Shown: positions 35,252 to 47,756, numbered from the stretch's first letter. The stretch: DNA of 57,209 bases from Candidatus Krumholzibacteriia bacterium (GCA_035268685.1 DATFKK010000050.1:1-57209); one strand, 5' to 3'. Notes: generated by a model from the sequence alone, not told the origin. Numbers and translations: made by a program.

Positions 35252-36052
35252 GTGTCGGATTCCGACTGGCGCTCCCGCCTCGTCTCACTGCTCGAACCGG
35301 TCGGCGCCCGTGTCGTCGAGGCCTACGGCCGTACCGGACCGCTCCGCTACAAGGTCGGGCGCGAGGCCGTGACCCACGTCGACGCCGAGATCGAGTCCTT
35401 CCTCGCCGCCCGGATTCACTCCGAATTCCCCGATCACGCCATCGTGGGCGAGGAACACGGCCGCAGTGGTCCGGAGGGGGCCGCGTTCGAGTGGCACGTC
35501 GACCCCGTGGATGGGACGCTCAACTACGCCCTGGGGTTACCGGTGTTCAGCGTGGCCGTGGCCGTGGTGCACGACGGGGTCATCGAGGCGGGGGCAGTGG
35601 TCGACCCGTTGCGCGGGGATCTGTACGTGGCGGCGCGCGGCGAGGGGGCCTGGAGGGGCGACGAGCGCCTCGTCGTCAGCGACCGGAGCACCCTTCGCGA
35701 GGCCATCGCCAGCTTCCAGTCGTCGCGGCAGGGCCGCTTCGTGCGCGACGCGGAGATCCTCCAGCGGGTGTTCTCGTCGATCTCGAAGGTCCGGCGTCTG
35801 GGGAGCGTCGCCCTGGAGCTGGCCTTCGTCGCCGACGGCCGTCTCGACCTGCTGCTGGCCAGCAAGCACCGGCCGCAGAACCTGTACGACGTGGCCGCCG
35901 GGATGCTGCTGGTGGAGGAAGCCGGGGGGGCCGTCACCGACGGACGGGGCGCTCCCTTCCGCGAAGGGGCCAACGAACTCGTGGTGAGCAACGGCCACGT
36001 ACACGCGGCCGCCCTCGAGCTGGTCCGCCCGTCGGAGGGAGGCGGGTCGTGA
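35252..36052 (+). CDS. Inositol monophosphatase-family sugar phosphatase
   Basis: 266 residues. Metal site motifs: 'VTHVDAEIE', 'IVGEEHG', 'DPVDGTLNYALGLPVFSV' (family DPxDGTxNF) and 'NLYDVAAGMLLVEEAGG' (family WDxAAG). It acts on inositol-1-phosphate, PAP or a related phosphate; the exact substrate cannot be assigned. GTG 35252 follows GGAGGAA at eight bases. The stop overlaps the glycosyltransferase start (GTGA), so the two are translationally coupled. Confidence 0.88.
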   Translation: MSDSDWRSRLVSLLEPVGARVVEAYGRTGPLRYKVGREAVTHVDAEIESFLAARIHSEFPDHAIVGEEHGRSGPEGAAFEWHVDPVDGTLNYALGLPVFSVAVAVVHDGVIEAGAVVDPLRGDLYVAARGEGAWRGDERLVVSDRSTLREAIASFQSSRQGRFVRDAEILQRVFSSISKVRRLGSVALELAFVADGRLDLLLASKHRPQNLYDVAAGMLLVEEAGGAVTDGRGAPFREGANELVVSNGHVHAAALELVRPSEGGGS

Positions 36053-37761
36053 GCCGGGCCCGCATCGCACTCCTGGCCGTGGCGCTCGCCGCGGTGCTCG
36101 TGCGGGTGTGGGTGGTCCTCGATGCCGGGGACGCCCCTTTCTGGACGGTTCCGATCGTCGACGAGATCGCCTACATGCAGATGAGCGAGCGCGTGGTCCT
36201 GGGCCAGGATCCGCCGCACGGTGCCTACTACATGACCCCGGGCTACGCCTGGTTCCTGGCGGCGTTGGTCGCGATGGGAGCCCAGCTGCCGGCCGTGAAG
36301 TCGGTCCAGCTCGCGCTCGGTGTCCTGAACGCGGTGCTGGTCTTTGCTCTGGCCCGTCGCTTCTTCGACACGCGTGTCGGAGTGGTCGCGGGACTGCTGT
36401 GGGCAGTGGCGCCCACGGTGTTGCTGCACGAGATCCTGATCCTGAAGCCGACGCTGACGGTGTTCCTGGCGCTGCTCGCCCTCTGGCTGGTGGCGCGCGA
36501 GGGCGCCGGGCGGCTCGCCTGGGGGGTCGCCGGTCTGCTGCTCGGGGCGGCGGCCACGGTTCGAGGCGAGATGCTGGTGGTGGGTCTGGCTCTCGTCGTC
36601 GGGGCTCTGTTGGCGGCCCGTCGTGGGATCCGCCTCGCACCGGCCGGAGGCGCCGCTCCGCTCGTCGGTCTGGTCGCGATCCTCGCGGTGGTCGCCGTGC
36701 CCACCGCGCAGAACCATGCGCGCGGCGGCGGGCTGGTGGTGATCGCCTACAGCGGCGGTCCGAACTTCTACATCGGCAACCACGAAAGGGCCGACGGCAG
36801 CTACCTCCCGCTTCGGCCCGGACGCAGCGACGCGATGGTCGAGGAGGACGACGCCGTGCGGCTCGCGCGTGAGCAGTCCCCGCTCGCGCTCGACGCGGCC
36901 GGGGTGTCGCGCTTCTGGTGGCGTCAGGGGCTCGACTGGTGGGCACGCGAGCCCGCCGATGCCTTCGTGCTCACGGTGAAGAAGGCCGTGCTCCTGTGGG
37001 GCGCGTGGGAGGGCAACGACGTCCACTCGCTACCGATCGCCGGACGCTGGATCACTGCCCTGCACAATCCGCTGGTGCGTCCGTGGTTGATCTTCCCGCT
37101 GGCGCTGGCGGGCCTGGTGTTCCTGCGACCGTGGCGGCGAGGCTGGCCGCTGGTGGTGTTCCTGCTGGCCAGTTGGATCTCGTTGATCCCGTTCTTCGTG
37201 TTCGAGCGCTTCCGGATCCCCATGATGGCGGCAGCCACCGTCCTGGCGGCAGCGGTGGTGGTGCGGGCGTTCGATGCGTGGCGCGAGGGTCGCCGGCAGA
37301 CGGTGATCGCAGGGGTCCTCGCCACGGGGGCGGCGGCCGGATTGCTGGCGCTGCCGTCGGTTCCGCGCGACGAATCGGCCCTGCACGTCAACGTGGGCTC
37401 GATGCTCTTGCAGCAGAGCCGATGGGAGGAGGCCCTGCGCGAGTTCGACGCGGTACGGCGCGATGCTCCGGGCGCGAAGCGGGTCGAGATCAACCGGGCC
37501 ACGGCCCTCGACCGGCTCGGACGCCACCAGGAGGCTCTGCGCGCGCTGGCGACGGCCATGGAGGCCCTCTACGCCGAAGCGCGCGGGACGGGCCGGCCAC
37601 CGGTCGAGGAGCTGACGTACTGCCACGAGCTGGCCGGCGACATCGAACGTCGACGCGGGCGGCTGGACGAGGCCGCCCGGCAGTACGAGGCCGCGCTGGG
37701 GCTGGCGCCCGGCCATCCGCGGGTGCGGCAGAAGCTCGGTGCACTGCGTCGCGGGCCGTGA
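36049..37761 (+). CDS. GT39/ArnT-like membrane glycosyltransferase with TPR C-terminus
   Basis: 570 residues. About ten to twelve TM segments with an early acidic motif in the first outer loop ('VDEIAYMQMSERV', D and E) and 'YMTPGYAWFLAAL', typical of PMT/ArnT-like enzymes that transfer sugars from polyprenyl phosphate on the outer face of the inner membrane. From about residue 440 a soluble TPR region follows ('NVGSMLLQQSRWEEALREFDAV', 'YCHELAGDIERRRGRLDEAARQYEAALGLAPGHPRVRQKLGAL'). GTG 36049 overlaps the preceding stop. Acceptor unknown. A much longer open frame from 32329 is antisense noise. Confidence 0.83.
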   Translation: MSRARIALLAVALAAVLVRVWVVLDAGDAPFWTVPIVDEIAYMQMSERVVLGQDPPHGAYYMTPGYAWFLAALVAMGAQLPAVKSVQLALGVLNAVLVFALARRFFDTRVGVVAGLLWAVAPTVLLHEILILKPTLTVFLALLALWLVAREGAGRLAWGVAGLLLGAAATVRGEMLVVGLALVVGALLAARRGIRLAPAGGAAPLVGLVAILAVVAVPTAQNHARGGGLVVIAYSGGPNFYIGNHERADGSYLPLRPGRSDAMVEEDDAVRLAREQSPLALDAAGVSRFWWRQGLDWWAREPADAFVLTVKKAVLLWGAWEGNDVHSLPIAGRWITALHNPLVRPWLIFPLALAGLVFLRPWRRGWPLVVFLLASWISLIPFFVFERFRIPMMAAATVLAAAVVVRAFDAWREGRRQTVIAGVLATGAAAGLLALPSVPRDESALHVNVGSMLLQQSRWEEALREFDAVRRDAPGAKRVEINRATALDRLGRHQEALRALATAMEALYAEARGTGRPPVEELTYCHELAGDIERRRGRLDEAARQYEAALGLAPGHPRVRQKLGALRRGP

Positions 37762-37825
37762 GCTTGCCCCGGGCCCGTTCGCCCGGGTAGCCTTCGATCG
37801 TCGCCTTCCCCTTCCGGAGCGTTCC

Positions 37826-40063
37826 ATGCGCATCTCGGTGCCGTGCCTCGTCCTCGTCGCAGTGTTCGCGGCATGCCCGGCCACGGCCGCGGACACGTGG
37901 ACGGGTGGGGGGCCCGATCTGGCCTGGGTGACCACGTACCTGCGCCCCACCGGTCCCGGGGGTCCGCTCTACGCCGGCACCTACGGCGGAGGGATCTGGC
38001 GTAGCGACGACGACGGCGCCACGTGGCGCGAGGCGACCGAGACGGTCGGCGACGCGGTGGTGTGGGACCTGGCCGCCAGCGGAGACATCCGCAGCAGTCT
38101 GTACGCCGCCACCGAGGACCGCGGCGTGCTGCGCAACGAGGACGGCGGATCGCGCTGGTCGGCGGTCAATGCGGGTCTGGCCGATTCCGGACTCCCCCTG
38201 GTCTTCGACGTCGAGACGTTTCCGTTCGACCCTCGGCGCATCGTCGCGGGCACCAGCCTGGGGACCTTCGTGAGCCGCACGCGGGGCAGCGTGTGGGAGG
38301 ACTCGTTGCGCGTGGGCCCGGTGGCTCCGGTGCGCGCCGTCGAGGTGTTGCCGGAGCGGCCACGGACCGTGGTCTACCTGGTCTTCGATGCCCTGGGTCT
38401 GCAGAGCGGCGACACCAGCACCAACCGCGAGATCACGGCCGGTCTGCCGGCCCGGCGCTTCCTCTTCGACCTCGCACCGTGGCCGGCGAGCGACGACAGC
38501 CTGGTGGTGGCCGACTTCGAGGGCTCGGTCTGGCAGCTGCGCGACCGCGAGCGCTTCGTGCCGATCACACCCACGGTCGACGGTCCCCGCCCGCGGTACT
38601 ACCGCAGCGTGGTGGTACCCGGGGAGCCGCGCCCCACGATCCTCGTGGGCGCCGACCGTGGTTTGTTCCGATCGAGCGACGGGGGCACCACCTGGCAACG
38701 CTCCACGGGCGGCCGCGGCCGCGACGCCCCGGAGATCTGGGAGATCCATCCCGACGACCAGGGCCTGTTGCTCGGCAGCTTCGTCGACGGAGTTCTGCGC
38801 GAAGGTGACGACGGTCTCTGGTCGCCGTCGAACACCGGACTGCGCGCGGCCTGGGTGCGCTCGGTCGCCGCGGCCTCCGGTCGGATCCTGGCGGGCACGG
38901 CCCACGGCCGCGTCTTCCGCAGCGACGACGGGGCGGCGAGCTGGACGGAGGTGACCGGTGATCTGGTGGAGCTGCAGATCGGAGCCCTGCACGTCGTGTC
39001 TGGACGATGGCTCCTGGGCGCGGCCGGCGGCGTGTACACCTCCGACGACGAGGGGGAGACCTGGATCGCGGCGAAGCTCCCCCGGCCGGGGATGCGGGTC
39101 GGCGACTTCGCCAGCCTCGACGACGGGCGACTGCTCGCGACCAGCGACTCGGGCCCGATCGCGAGCGACGACGACGGACGGTCGTGGAGTCGGGTCGAAG
39201 GCCTTCCGGACGACCGCCCGACCTTCGCGTTGACGGTCGAGGGGGACCGCGCCGCGGTGGGCTACGATCCGCAGGGAGGCGAAGCCGCTGCCTTGTACGT
39301 GGGCGACGGGCGCTCGGCCTGGGGGTCGATTCCCCTTCCCGATGCGGGATCGATCCGCGTACGGGGATTGGCCTTCCGCGGTCCGCATGCCCTCTCGCTG
39401 CTCGTGGCCGTGCGCCCGGGGCCCGACGGCAACCTGCTCGTGGTCGAGGGACTCGATGCTGCATCGCGTCCGACGGTCACGCCACTGCGCGCCGGACCGG
39501 CCGGAGAGGTGGTCGAACCGACCGACCTGCTGCGCATCGCGGGTTCCCCGAGGTTGGTGCTCGCGACGAGTGCCCACGGAGTGTTCGTGTCCGACGACGG
39601 CGGATCCACCTGGGGGGAGTTCTCGGACGGACTCGACACTCCGCGTGTCGAGGATCTGGCCTTCGATCCGGGACCGGTGCCCCGGCTCGCCGCGGGGACT
39701 CTCGCGCGGGGGGCCTACGCGCGCGATGTCGACACCGCGCTCGCCCTCGACGACGCACCGGCCGACGGCCCACAGGTCGTTCCCGCGGCCACCCGGTTGC
39801 TGCCCGCGGCGCCGAACCCCTTCAATCCGCGGACGTCGATCCGCTGGGAGCAGGCGCATCGAGCCGACGTCAGGGTCGACCTCTTCGACCTCCGTGGACG
39901 CCGGGTACGATCCCTGCTGCAGACGCGCACCGAGGCCGGCCGGCACGGGGTGACCTGGGACGGCACCGACGACCAGGGCCGCGTCGTGGCTTCGGGTAGC
40001 TATCTCGTGCGCCTGCGGGTCGGTGCGCGCGCGCTGACCGGCCGGGTCACCCTCGTCCGCTGA
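37826..40063 (+). CDS. Secreted BNR/sialidase-like beta-propeller with FlgD-like C-terminal domain
   Basis: 745 residues. Signal peptide ('LVLVAVFAACPATAAD'), then many 'SDDGGxTW' (BNR/Asp-box) motifs such as 'RSDDDGATW', 'NEDGGSRW', 'RSSDGGTTW' and 'VSDDGGSTW', as in HCF136/YCF48-like and sortilin-like beta-propellers. The C-terminus 'APNPFNPRTSIRWEQ' to 'LTGRVTLVR' is the same FlgD-like tail found in two other secreted proteins here. Probably a surface or secreted propeller; no catalytic residues identified. ATG 37826 has GGAG seven bases upstream. Confidence 0.85.
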   Translation: MRISVPCLVLVAVFAACPATAADTWTGGGPDLAWVTTYLRPTGPGGPLYAGTYGGGIWRSDDDGATWREATETVGDAVVWDLAASGDIRSSLYAATEDRGVLRNEDGGSRWSAVNAGLADSGLPLVFDVETFPFDPRRIVAGTSLGTFVSRTRGSVWEDSLRVGPVAPVRAVEVLPERPRTVVYLVFDALGLQSGDTSTNREITAGLPARRFLFDLAPWPASDDSLVVADFEGSVWQLRDRERFVPITPTVDGPRPRYYRSVVVPGEPRPTILVGADRGLFRSSDGGTTWQRSTGGRGRDAPEIWEIHPDDQGLLLGSFVDGVLREGDDGLWSPSNTGLRAAWVRSVAAASGRILAGTAHGRVFRSDDGAASWTEVTGDLVELQIGALHVVSGRWLLGAAGGVYTSDDEGETWIAAKLPRPGMRVGDFASLDDGRLLATSDSGPIASDDDGRSWSRVEGLPDDRPTFALTVEGDRAAVGYDPQGGEAAALYVGDGRSAWGSIPLPDAGSIRVRGLAFRGPHALSLLVAVRPGPDGNLLVVEGLDAASRPTVTPLRAGPAGEVVEPTDLLRIAGSPRLVLATSAHGVFVSDDGGSTWGEFSDGLDTPRVEDLAFDPGPVPRLAAGTLARGAYARDVDTALALDDAPADGPQVVPAATRLLPAAPNPFNPRTSIRWEQAHRADVRVDLFDLRGRRVRSLLQTRTEAGRHGVTWDGTDDQGRVVASGSYLVRLRVGARALTGRVTLVR

Positions 40064-40074
40064 TCGGAGCCGTC

Positions 40075-41364
40075 GTGCGTGCGTGGCCGCGAGTTCTCCT
40101 GCCGGCCGTGATCGCGATGCTGGTCACCGGTTGTGCCGACGGGCCTCCGCCCGAGGTGGACGAGCCGGTCGTGTTCATCGGCGTCGACAGTGCGGACTGG
40201 ACCTGGATCGATCCCCTGATCGAAGCCGGTCGCATGCCGAACCTGCAGGGATTGATCGAGCAGGGGACCCGCGGTCCTCTGCGCAGCCTCGAGCCCCTGG
40301 ACAAGTCGCCCACGATCTGGACCACCATCGCCACCGGCAAGCGCCCCGTCGAGCACGGCGTGGTCGGCTTCATCGACCGCGGCGGCGCACCGAGCGCGTC
40401 GGACATGCGCACGGCGGTCACGTACTGGGAGATCCTGGGGCACCTGGGCCGTCGGCAGGCCGTGCTGGGGTGGTGGGTCACGCATCCGGCGCCGCCGCTG
40501 AACGGCGTGCTGGTGTCGGACTTCCTCCCGTACTTCGACCTGCGGACCAAGCAGGGCGAGGACGCGGCCTACCCGCCGCAGGAATGGGAAGCGCTGGCGC
40601 CCCACGTGGTCCATCCCGAAGACGTGGACGACGCCATGCTGGCCCGCTTCGTCGACGAGGCGGTCTGGCGCGCACACGGAGACGACGCCGACGCGCTCCT
40701 GGCCGATCTGCGCGCGATCGTGGCCGGCGATCTCACCTACCTGGCCATGGCCGAGGCCCTGCTCGCACGCGGTGGCTTCGACGTCTTCACCGTCTACTTC
40801 CGCGGGCTCGATCTCGTGAGCCACGACTACTGGCGGTGGTTCGAGCCGCGGTACTCGGGCCTGGAGCCGGAGGACTGGAGGGTGCGCATGCTCGGGTCGG
40901 TGATCGACGAGTACCACGTGTTCGTCGACGAACTGATCGGCCGCGTGCTCGACGGCGTCGACCCCCGCAGTCGCGTGCTGGTGGTGAGCGACCACGGCTT
41001 CGTCGGTCATCGTCGTGTCCGCGGGCGACGCACACTGGGGGTGCAGATGCACCGTCTCGAGGGACTCGTGGTGATGAAGGGTCCGGGCCTGCGCCGCGGG
41101 CACGTTCTCGAGGGAGGCGGCGTGAAGGACGTCATGCCCACCGTCCTGGCCCTGTGCGGGGTACCACCGGCGCGCGATCTCGACGGTGTCGTCCTGCACG
41201 ATGCCTTCACGGCCGACCTGCGGCGGTGGTCGGGAGTCCTCGTCGAGCAGTCGATCGCGTCGTACGAAGGCATCGTTCCGCGCACGGGACGTGAGGCCGA
41301 ACCCGATCCCGAAGCCGAAGCCGCCACTCTGGAGAAGCTGCGGGCGCTGGGCTACGTGGACTGA
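40075..41364 (+). CDS. Lipoprotein type I phosphodiesterase / alkaline-phosphatase-superfamily enzyme
   Basis: 429 residues. Signal with lipobox 'MLVTGC', then metal-site motifs of the nucleotide pyrophosphatase/phosphodiesterase family: 'VFIGVDSADW' (Asp), 'SPTIWTTIATGK' (candidate Thr nucleophile), 'YFRGLDLVSHDYWRWFEP' (Asp, His) and 'VVSDHGF' (Asp, His), with a His near 'GVQMHRLEG'. 'KDVMPTVLALCGVP' is typical of the family. Substrate unknown; anchored to a membrane. GTG 40075 follows GGAG, 11 bases after the propeller gene. Confidence 0.87.
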   Translation: MRAWPRVLLPAVIAMLVTGCADGPPPEVDEPVVFIGVDSADWTWIDPLIEAGRMPNLQGLIEQGTRGPLRSLEPLDKSPTIWTTIATGKRPVEHGVVGFIDRGGAPSASDMRTAVTYWEILGHLGRRQAVLGWWVTHPAPPLNGVLVSDFLPYFDLRTKQGEDAAYPPQEWEALAPHVVHPEDVDDAMLARFVDEAVWRAHGDDADALLADLRAIVAGDLTYLAMAEALLARGGFDVFTVYFRGLDLVSHDYWRWFEPRYSGLEPEDWRVRMLGSVIDEYHVFVDELIGRVLDGVDPRSRVLVVSDHGFVGHRRVRGRRTLGVQMHRLEGLVVMKGPGLRRGHVLEGGGVKDVMPTVLALCGVPPARDLDGVVLHDAFTADLRRWSGVLVEQSIASYEGIVPRTGREAEPDPEAEAATLEKLRALGYVD

Positions 41365-41786
41365 TCGTCGAGCCAGCGGTCGAAGGCGACGCGTCGGGCC
41401 GCGGCCCGGTCCGGGTCGTCGGGCGTGCCCGGCGGCGCGCCAGTCGCCGCAGCGTCGGCCGCCGCGACCACGTGCCCGAATTCCTTGCGCAGGGCACGCC
41501 AGGCACCGGCCAGGGCACGCTCGTCGCCGTGGCTCCAGTCGTGCTCGATCTCCACGGCCATGTCCTCGGCCCGATCGGCCCCGGCCTCGAAGGCCAGGTC
41601 GAACCAGTGGCGGAGCAGCCGGCGCGCGGCGGGATGTCGCGGATCGTGGAAGAATCCCCGGACCTGCGAGCGCAGGCTGTAGCCGAGCAGGCGGGCGGAG
41701 CGCACGTAGGGGTCGGTGGCCAGCTCCGAAGCCAGGTCCCGGCTGCGGGCCCGTGCCCAGTCACGGATCGGGTCGGCTGTGTCCAT
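41352..41786 (-). CDS. Hypothetical protein
   Basis: 144 residues, soluble, helical and Ala/Arg-rich: 'DPIRDWARARSRDLASELATDPYVRSARLLGYSLRSQVRGFFHDPRHPAARRLLRHWFDLAFEAG'. No family recognised. It overlaps the phosphodiesterase gene tail to tail by 13 bases. The ATG at 41786 was chosen because upstream codons look non-protein-like. Codon use matches neighbours. Confidence 0.6.
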   Translation of the reverse strand: MDTADPIRDWARARSRDLASELATDPYVRSARLLGYSLRSQVRGFFHDPRHPAARRLLRHWFDLAFEAGADRAEDMAVEIEHDWSHGDERALAGAWRALRKEFGHVVAAADAAATGAPPGTPDDPDRAAARRVAFDRWLDDQST

Positions 41787-41931
41787 GCGGCAGCATCGCG
41801 CTCGAGGTCTTGCCCCGCGACTCCACCGGGTCGACATTGGTGCGGATCGCGGTCGGCGCGATGGAAGCACGGACTCCGCCGCCCTGACCAGCCCGAATCC
41901 CGTTTCCGTGGATCCGATCGCCGAGGTGGTC

Positions 41932-42570
41932 ATGCCGAGTCCACGACTCGTGTCGTGTGTGCTCTTCGCCGTGCTCGCAGTCGGCGGAGCCACGCCGGCA
42001 ACGCCGCAGGACCGTGGACCGGGCGACCCCTACGACGTGCTCGACGACACCGGCGCGCCAGACCCCCGGCAGCCGTGGGAGGGCTGGTACGGCCCCCTGG
42101 CCGACGGTCTGATCGGTCTGCGCTTCGGCATGGACCGCTTCGTGGTCCTGCGCACGATGGCCGACCGCGAGGACCTCGAGAGCAGCGCCGCCCGCGACGG
42201 GCAGCTCCGCTTCGAGGGTCGGTTCCTGGGCCAGGCGGCCGAGGTCCTGCTGGACTTCACCGAGCCGACCCCCGGCGACCACACCGGCCGGCTGCACCGG
42301 ATCCAGGTGCAGTGGAGGCTGTTCGGTCTTCCGAGCCGGCCCCTGCGCCTGTACGAACAGCTCGACGGGCTGCTCGCGGCCCGCTACGGCGATCCGGTCT
42401 CGGAACACGACGACGGATTTGCGGCACTCGACAGCGGCGACGGTCTGGTGCGGCGCGTGTACGTGGGGCCGGAGGCCCGGGCCCAGGTCCAGATCGAGGC
42501 CTATCGGTCGCAGCGATACTGGGTGATCCTGGCGCTCGAGAGCCCACAGCTCACGCCGTCGACGCCCTAG
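41932..42570 (+). CDS. Hypothetical secreted protein
   Basis: 212 residues with an N-terminal signal-like segment ('LVSCVLFAVLAVGGATPA'). The rest ('ADGLIGLRFGMDRFVVLRTMADRED', 'LRLYEQLDGLLAARYGDPVSEHDD') suggests a small alpha/beta periplasmic domain, but no family was recognised. ATG 41932 lies after GAGGTGG. The last codons fall in a 22-base tandem duplication (42553-42596). Confidence 0.65.
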   Translation: MPSPRLVSCVLFAVLAVGGATPATPQDRGPGDPYDVLDDTGAPDPRQPWEGWYGPLADGLIGLRFGMDRFVVLRTMADREDLESSAARDGQLRFEGRFLGQAAEVLLDFTEPTPGDHTGRLHRIQVQWRLFGLPSRPLRLYEQLDGLLAARYGDPVSEHDDGFAALDSGDGLVRRVYVGPEARAQVQIEAYRSQRYWVILALESPQLTPSTP

Positions 42571-42596
42571 CTCCACGCCGTCGACGCCCTGGCTCC
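42553..42596 (+). repeat. 22-base tandem duplication spanning the stop codon of the 41932 gene
   Basis: Two adjacent 22-base copies (42553-42574 and 42575-42596) differ at one base. The first copy has TAG, the stop of the hypothetical gene; the second has TGG at the same place. Confidence 0.85.
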
Positions 42597-42890
42597 CGGA
42601 AAGCGGAGATCCCGGCCCAGGCAAGGGAGGACCGGGATCTTGGCGAGATCCGCCCCCGTCGGTGGGAGCCGGCGAAGCTCCCGGGCGAGACCCGACGGGA
42701 CCTGAGTCGATCGTCGAGCCGGATCCGGGCGGCTGGCGAGCCGCCGTGGTTCCCGACTGCGAGATGAAGAGACGATAAGTGTTCCGAATTCGTGAAGTCA
42801 AGCGGCTTGTAAAGAGAGTTTACAGACGTCGAACGGCCCCCGGTGTCACCCGGGGGCCGTTCGTACACCGCTCACCGGCGGACTCGGGCC
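42571..42890. other. 320-base convergent intergenic region with multiple hairpins
   Basis: No gene. From left to right: the second copy of a 22-base duplication; a GATCCCGG/CCGGGATC hairpin near 42610-42641; GGGAGC/GCTCCC nested in GTCGG/CCGAC near 42660-42702; GGCGGCT-GGCG-AGCCGCC near 42727-42744; an AT-richer stretch with TGTAAA-GAGAG-TTTACA (42808-42824); and a 14-bp hairpin (42830-42863). This could be a structured non-coding RNA or paired terminators. Confidence 0.5.
42830..42863. terminator. Strong 14-bp hairpin downstream of the DHODH-like gene
   Basis: CGAACGGCCCCCGG pairs perfectly with CCGGGGGCCGTTCG around a six-base loop. It lies 28 bases past the stop of the minus-strand DHODH-like gene. 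No T-run follows on either strand, so termination is inferred from stem strength only. Confidence 0.5.
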
Positions 42891-43898
42891 CTAGACGTAG
42901 GGGCCGGTGTAGCTGATCAGGGTCTTCACGTAGTTCGCTCGCTCGAAGGCACCCGGTTGGGGGGACTTCTCGCGGCTCATGCTGCCCTTCATCTGCTCGA
43001 CGCTCTCGTACTCGTTCTCCTCGAGCCAGCTGCGCACGCCGTGCAGCACGTTGGCAACGTGCGTCGGCCCGCGGCGTAGCAGGGCCGAGGTCATCATGAC
43101 CGTGTCGGCCCCGGCCAGCAGGAGCTTGATCACGTCGGGTGCTCCCTGCACACCGCTGGTCGCTGCCAGAGACACACCCAGCTCGTCGCGCAGAAGGGCG
43201 ATCCAGCGCAGCGGCAGACGGCTCTCGAACGACGTGCTCAGCTCGACGTTCGGGTGCACCTGCAGGGCCTCGAGGTCGATGTCGGGCTGCAGGAAGCGGT
43301 TGAACAGCACCAGGCCGTTCGCACCGGCGTCCTGCAGACGCAGCATCATGTTCCCGATCGAGCTGAAGTAGGGCCCGACCTTCACCGACAGCGGGATCGA
43401 GACCTCCTTCTTCACCGCCTGCACCAGGTCGATGTACTGCTGTTCGACCTCGGCGCCGCTGACCTTCGGGTCGGCGGCGATCAGGTAGATGTTCAGCTCG
43501 AGCGCGTCGGCCCCGGCTTCCTCCATGAGCTTCGCGTAGCGCAGCCATCCGCCGGTGGTCGTGCCGTTCAGGCTGGCGATCACCGGCACCTTCAGCGCCT
43601 TCTTCGCGTCGCGCAGCAGGTCGAGGTACAACTCGGTGCCCGTGTTGTAGCCCTCGAGTGGCGGGAAGTAGTCCAGCGCCTCGGCGAAGGACTCCGCCCC
43701 GTACTCGTCCATGCGGACGCGTTCGGTCTCCTCGTGGATGATCTGCTCCTCGAAGAGCGACGGGAGCACGATGGCGCCCACGCCGGCCTCTTCGAGGCGC
43801 TGCAGGTTCTCGAGCTTGCCGGTCATCGGCGAGGCCGAGGCCACCACCGGGTTCGCCAGGCTCAGCCCGAGGTACTTGGTCTTCAGATCGACGGCCAT
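42891..43898 (-). CDS. Dihydroorotate dehydrogenase-like protein in the PFOR operon
   Basis: 335 residues of the FMN-binding DHODH TIM-barrel family, with 'LSLANPVVASASPMTGKLENLQRLEEAGVGAIVLPSLFEEQI', 'VPVIASLNGTTTGGWLRYAKLMEEAGADALELNIY', 'SVKVGPYFSS' and 'SGVQGAPDVIKLLLAGADTVMMTSALL'. This branch is commonly found next to pyruvate:ferredoxin oxidoreductase genes, as here (25 bases downstream), and may not make pyrimidines; it could pass electrons between ferredoxin and a flavin substrate. The hairpin at 42830-42863 follows. Confidence 0.85.
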   Translation of the reverse strand: MAVDLKTKYLGLSLANPVVASASPMTGKLENLQRLEEAGVGAIVLPSLFEEQIIHEETERVRMDEYGAESFAEALDYFPPLEGYNTGTELYLDLLRDAKKALKVPVIASLNGTTTGGWLRYAKLMEEAGADALELNIYLIAADPKVSGAEVEQQYIDLVQAVKKEVSIPLSVKVGPYFSSIGNMMLRLQDAGANGLVLFNRFLQPDIDLEALQVHPNVELSTSFESRLPLRWIALLRDELGVSLAATSGVQGAPDVIKLLLAGADTVMMTSALLRRGPTHVANVLHGVRSWLEENEYESVEQMKGSMSREKSPQPGAFERANYVKTLISYTGPYV

Positions 43899-43923
43899 TC
43901 GTCTTCCTCCGATGGTCTCGGGC

Positions 43924-47550
<3,627 letters not shown>

Positions 47551-47698
47551 GACGCCTCCTGCTCGATTCTCTGGTGGAAGAAGGGGGATCGCCGAACTAC
47601 GAGCAGCCGTTCGAGTTCACGGCCGTGAGGCGCGACCCGGGCGCAGGTTCGGTGTGGGTTCAGTACACGGCCGCACCCGTCGGCAGACCAGATCGAAT

Positions 47699-47713
47699 CT
47701 GTGAGGGTCACAG
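47699..47713. promoter_or_regulatory. Perfect 6-3-6 inverted repeat upstream of PFOR
   Basis: CTGTGA-GGG-TCACAG lies about 150 bases upstream of the PFOR start and 43 bases after the MFS gene's end (minus strand). The half-sites resemble CRP/FNR TGTGA/TCACA, but the spacing is three rather than six. Operator or hairpin; undecided. Confidence 0.35.
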
Positions 47714-47756
47714 CTCAGGCGGGGGTCGTCGCGGCGGGTGCGGCCGTCGTTCCGGC

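Noticed and set aside
32329-36048. Large open frame continuing upstream from the glycosyltransferase
   Set aside because: This part is antisense to the phosphatase gene and low in protein-like composition. The real start is GTG 36049, overlapping the IMPase stop.
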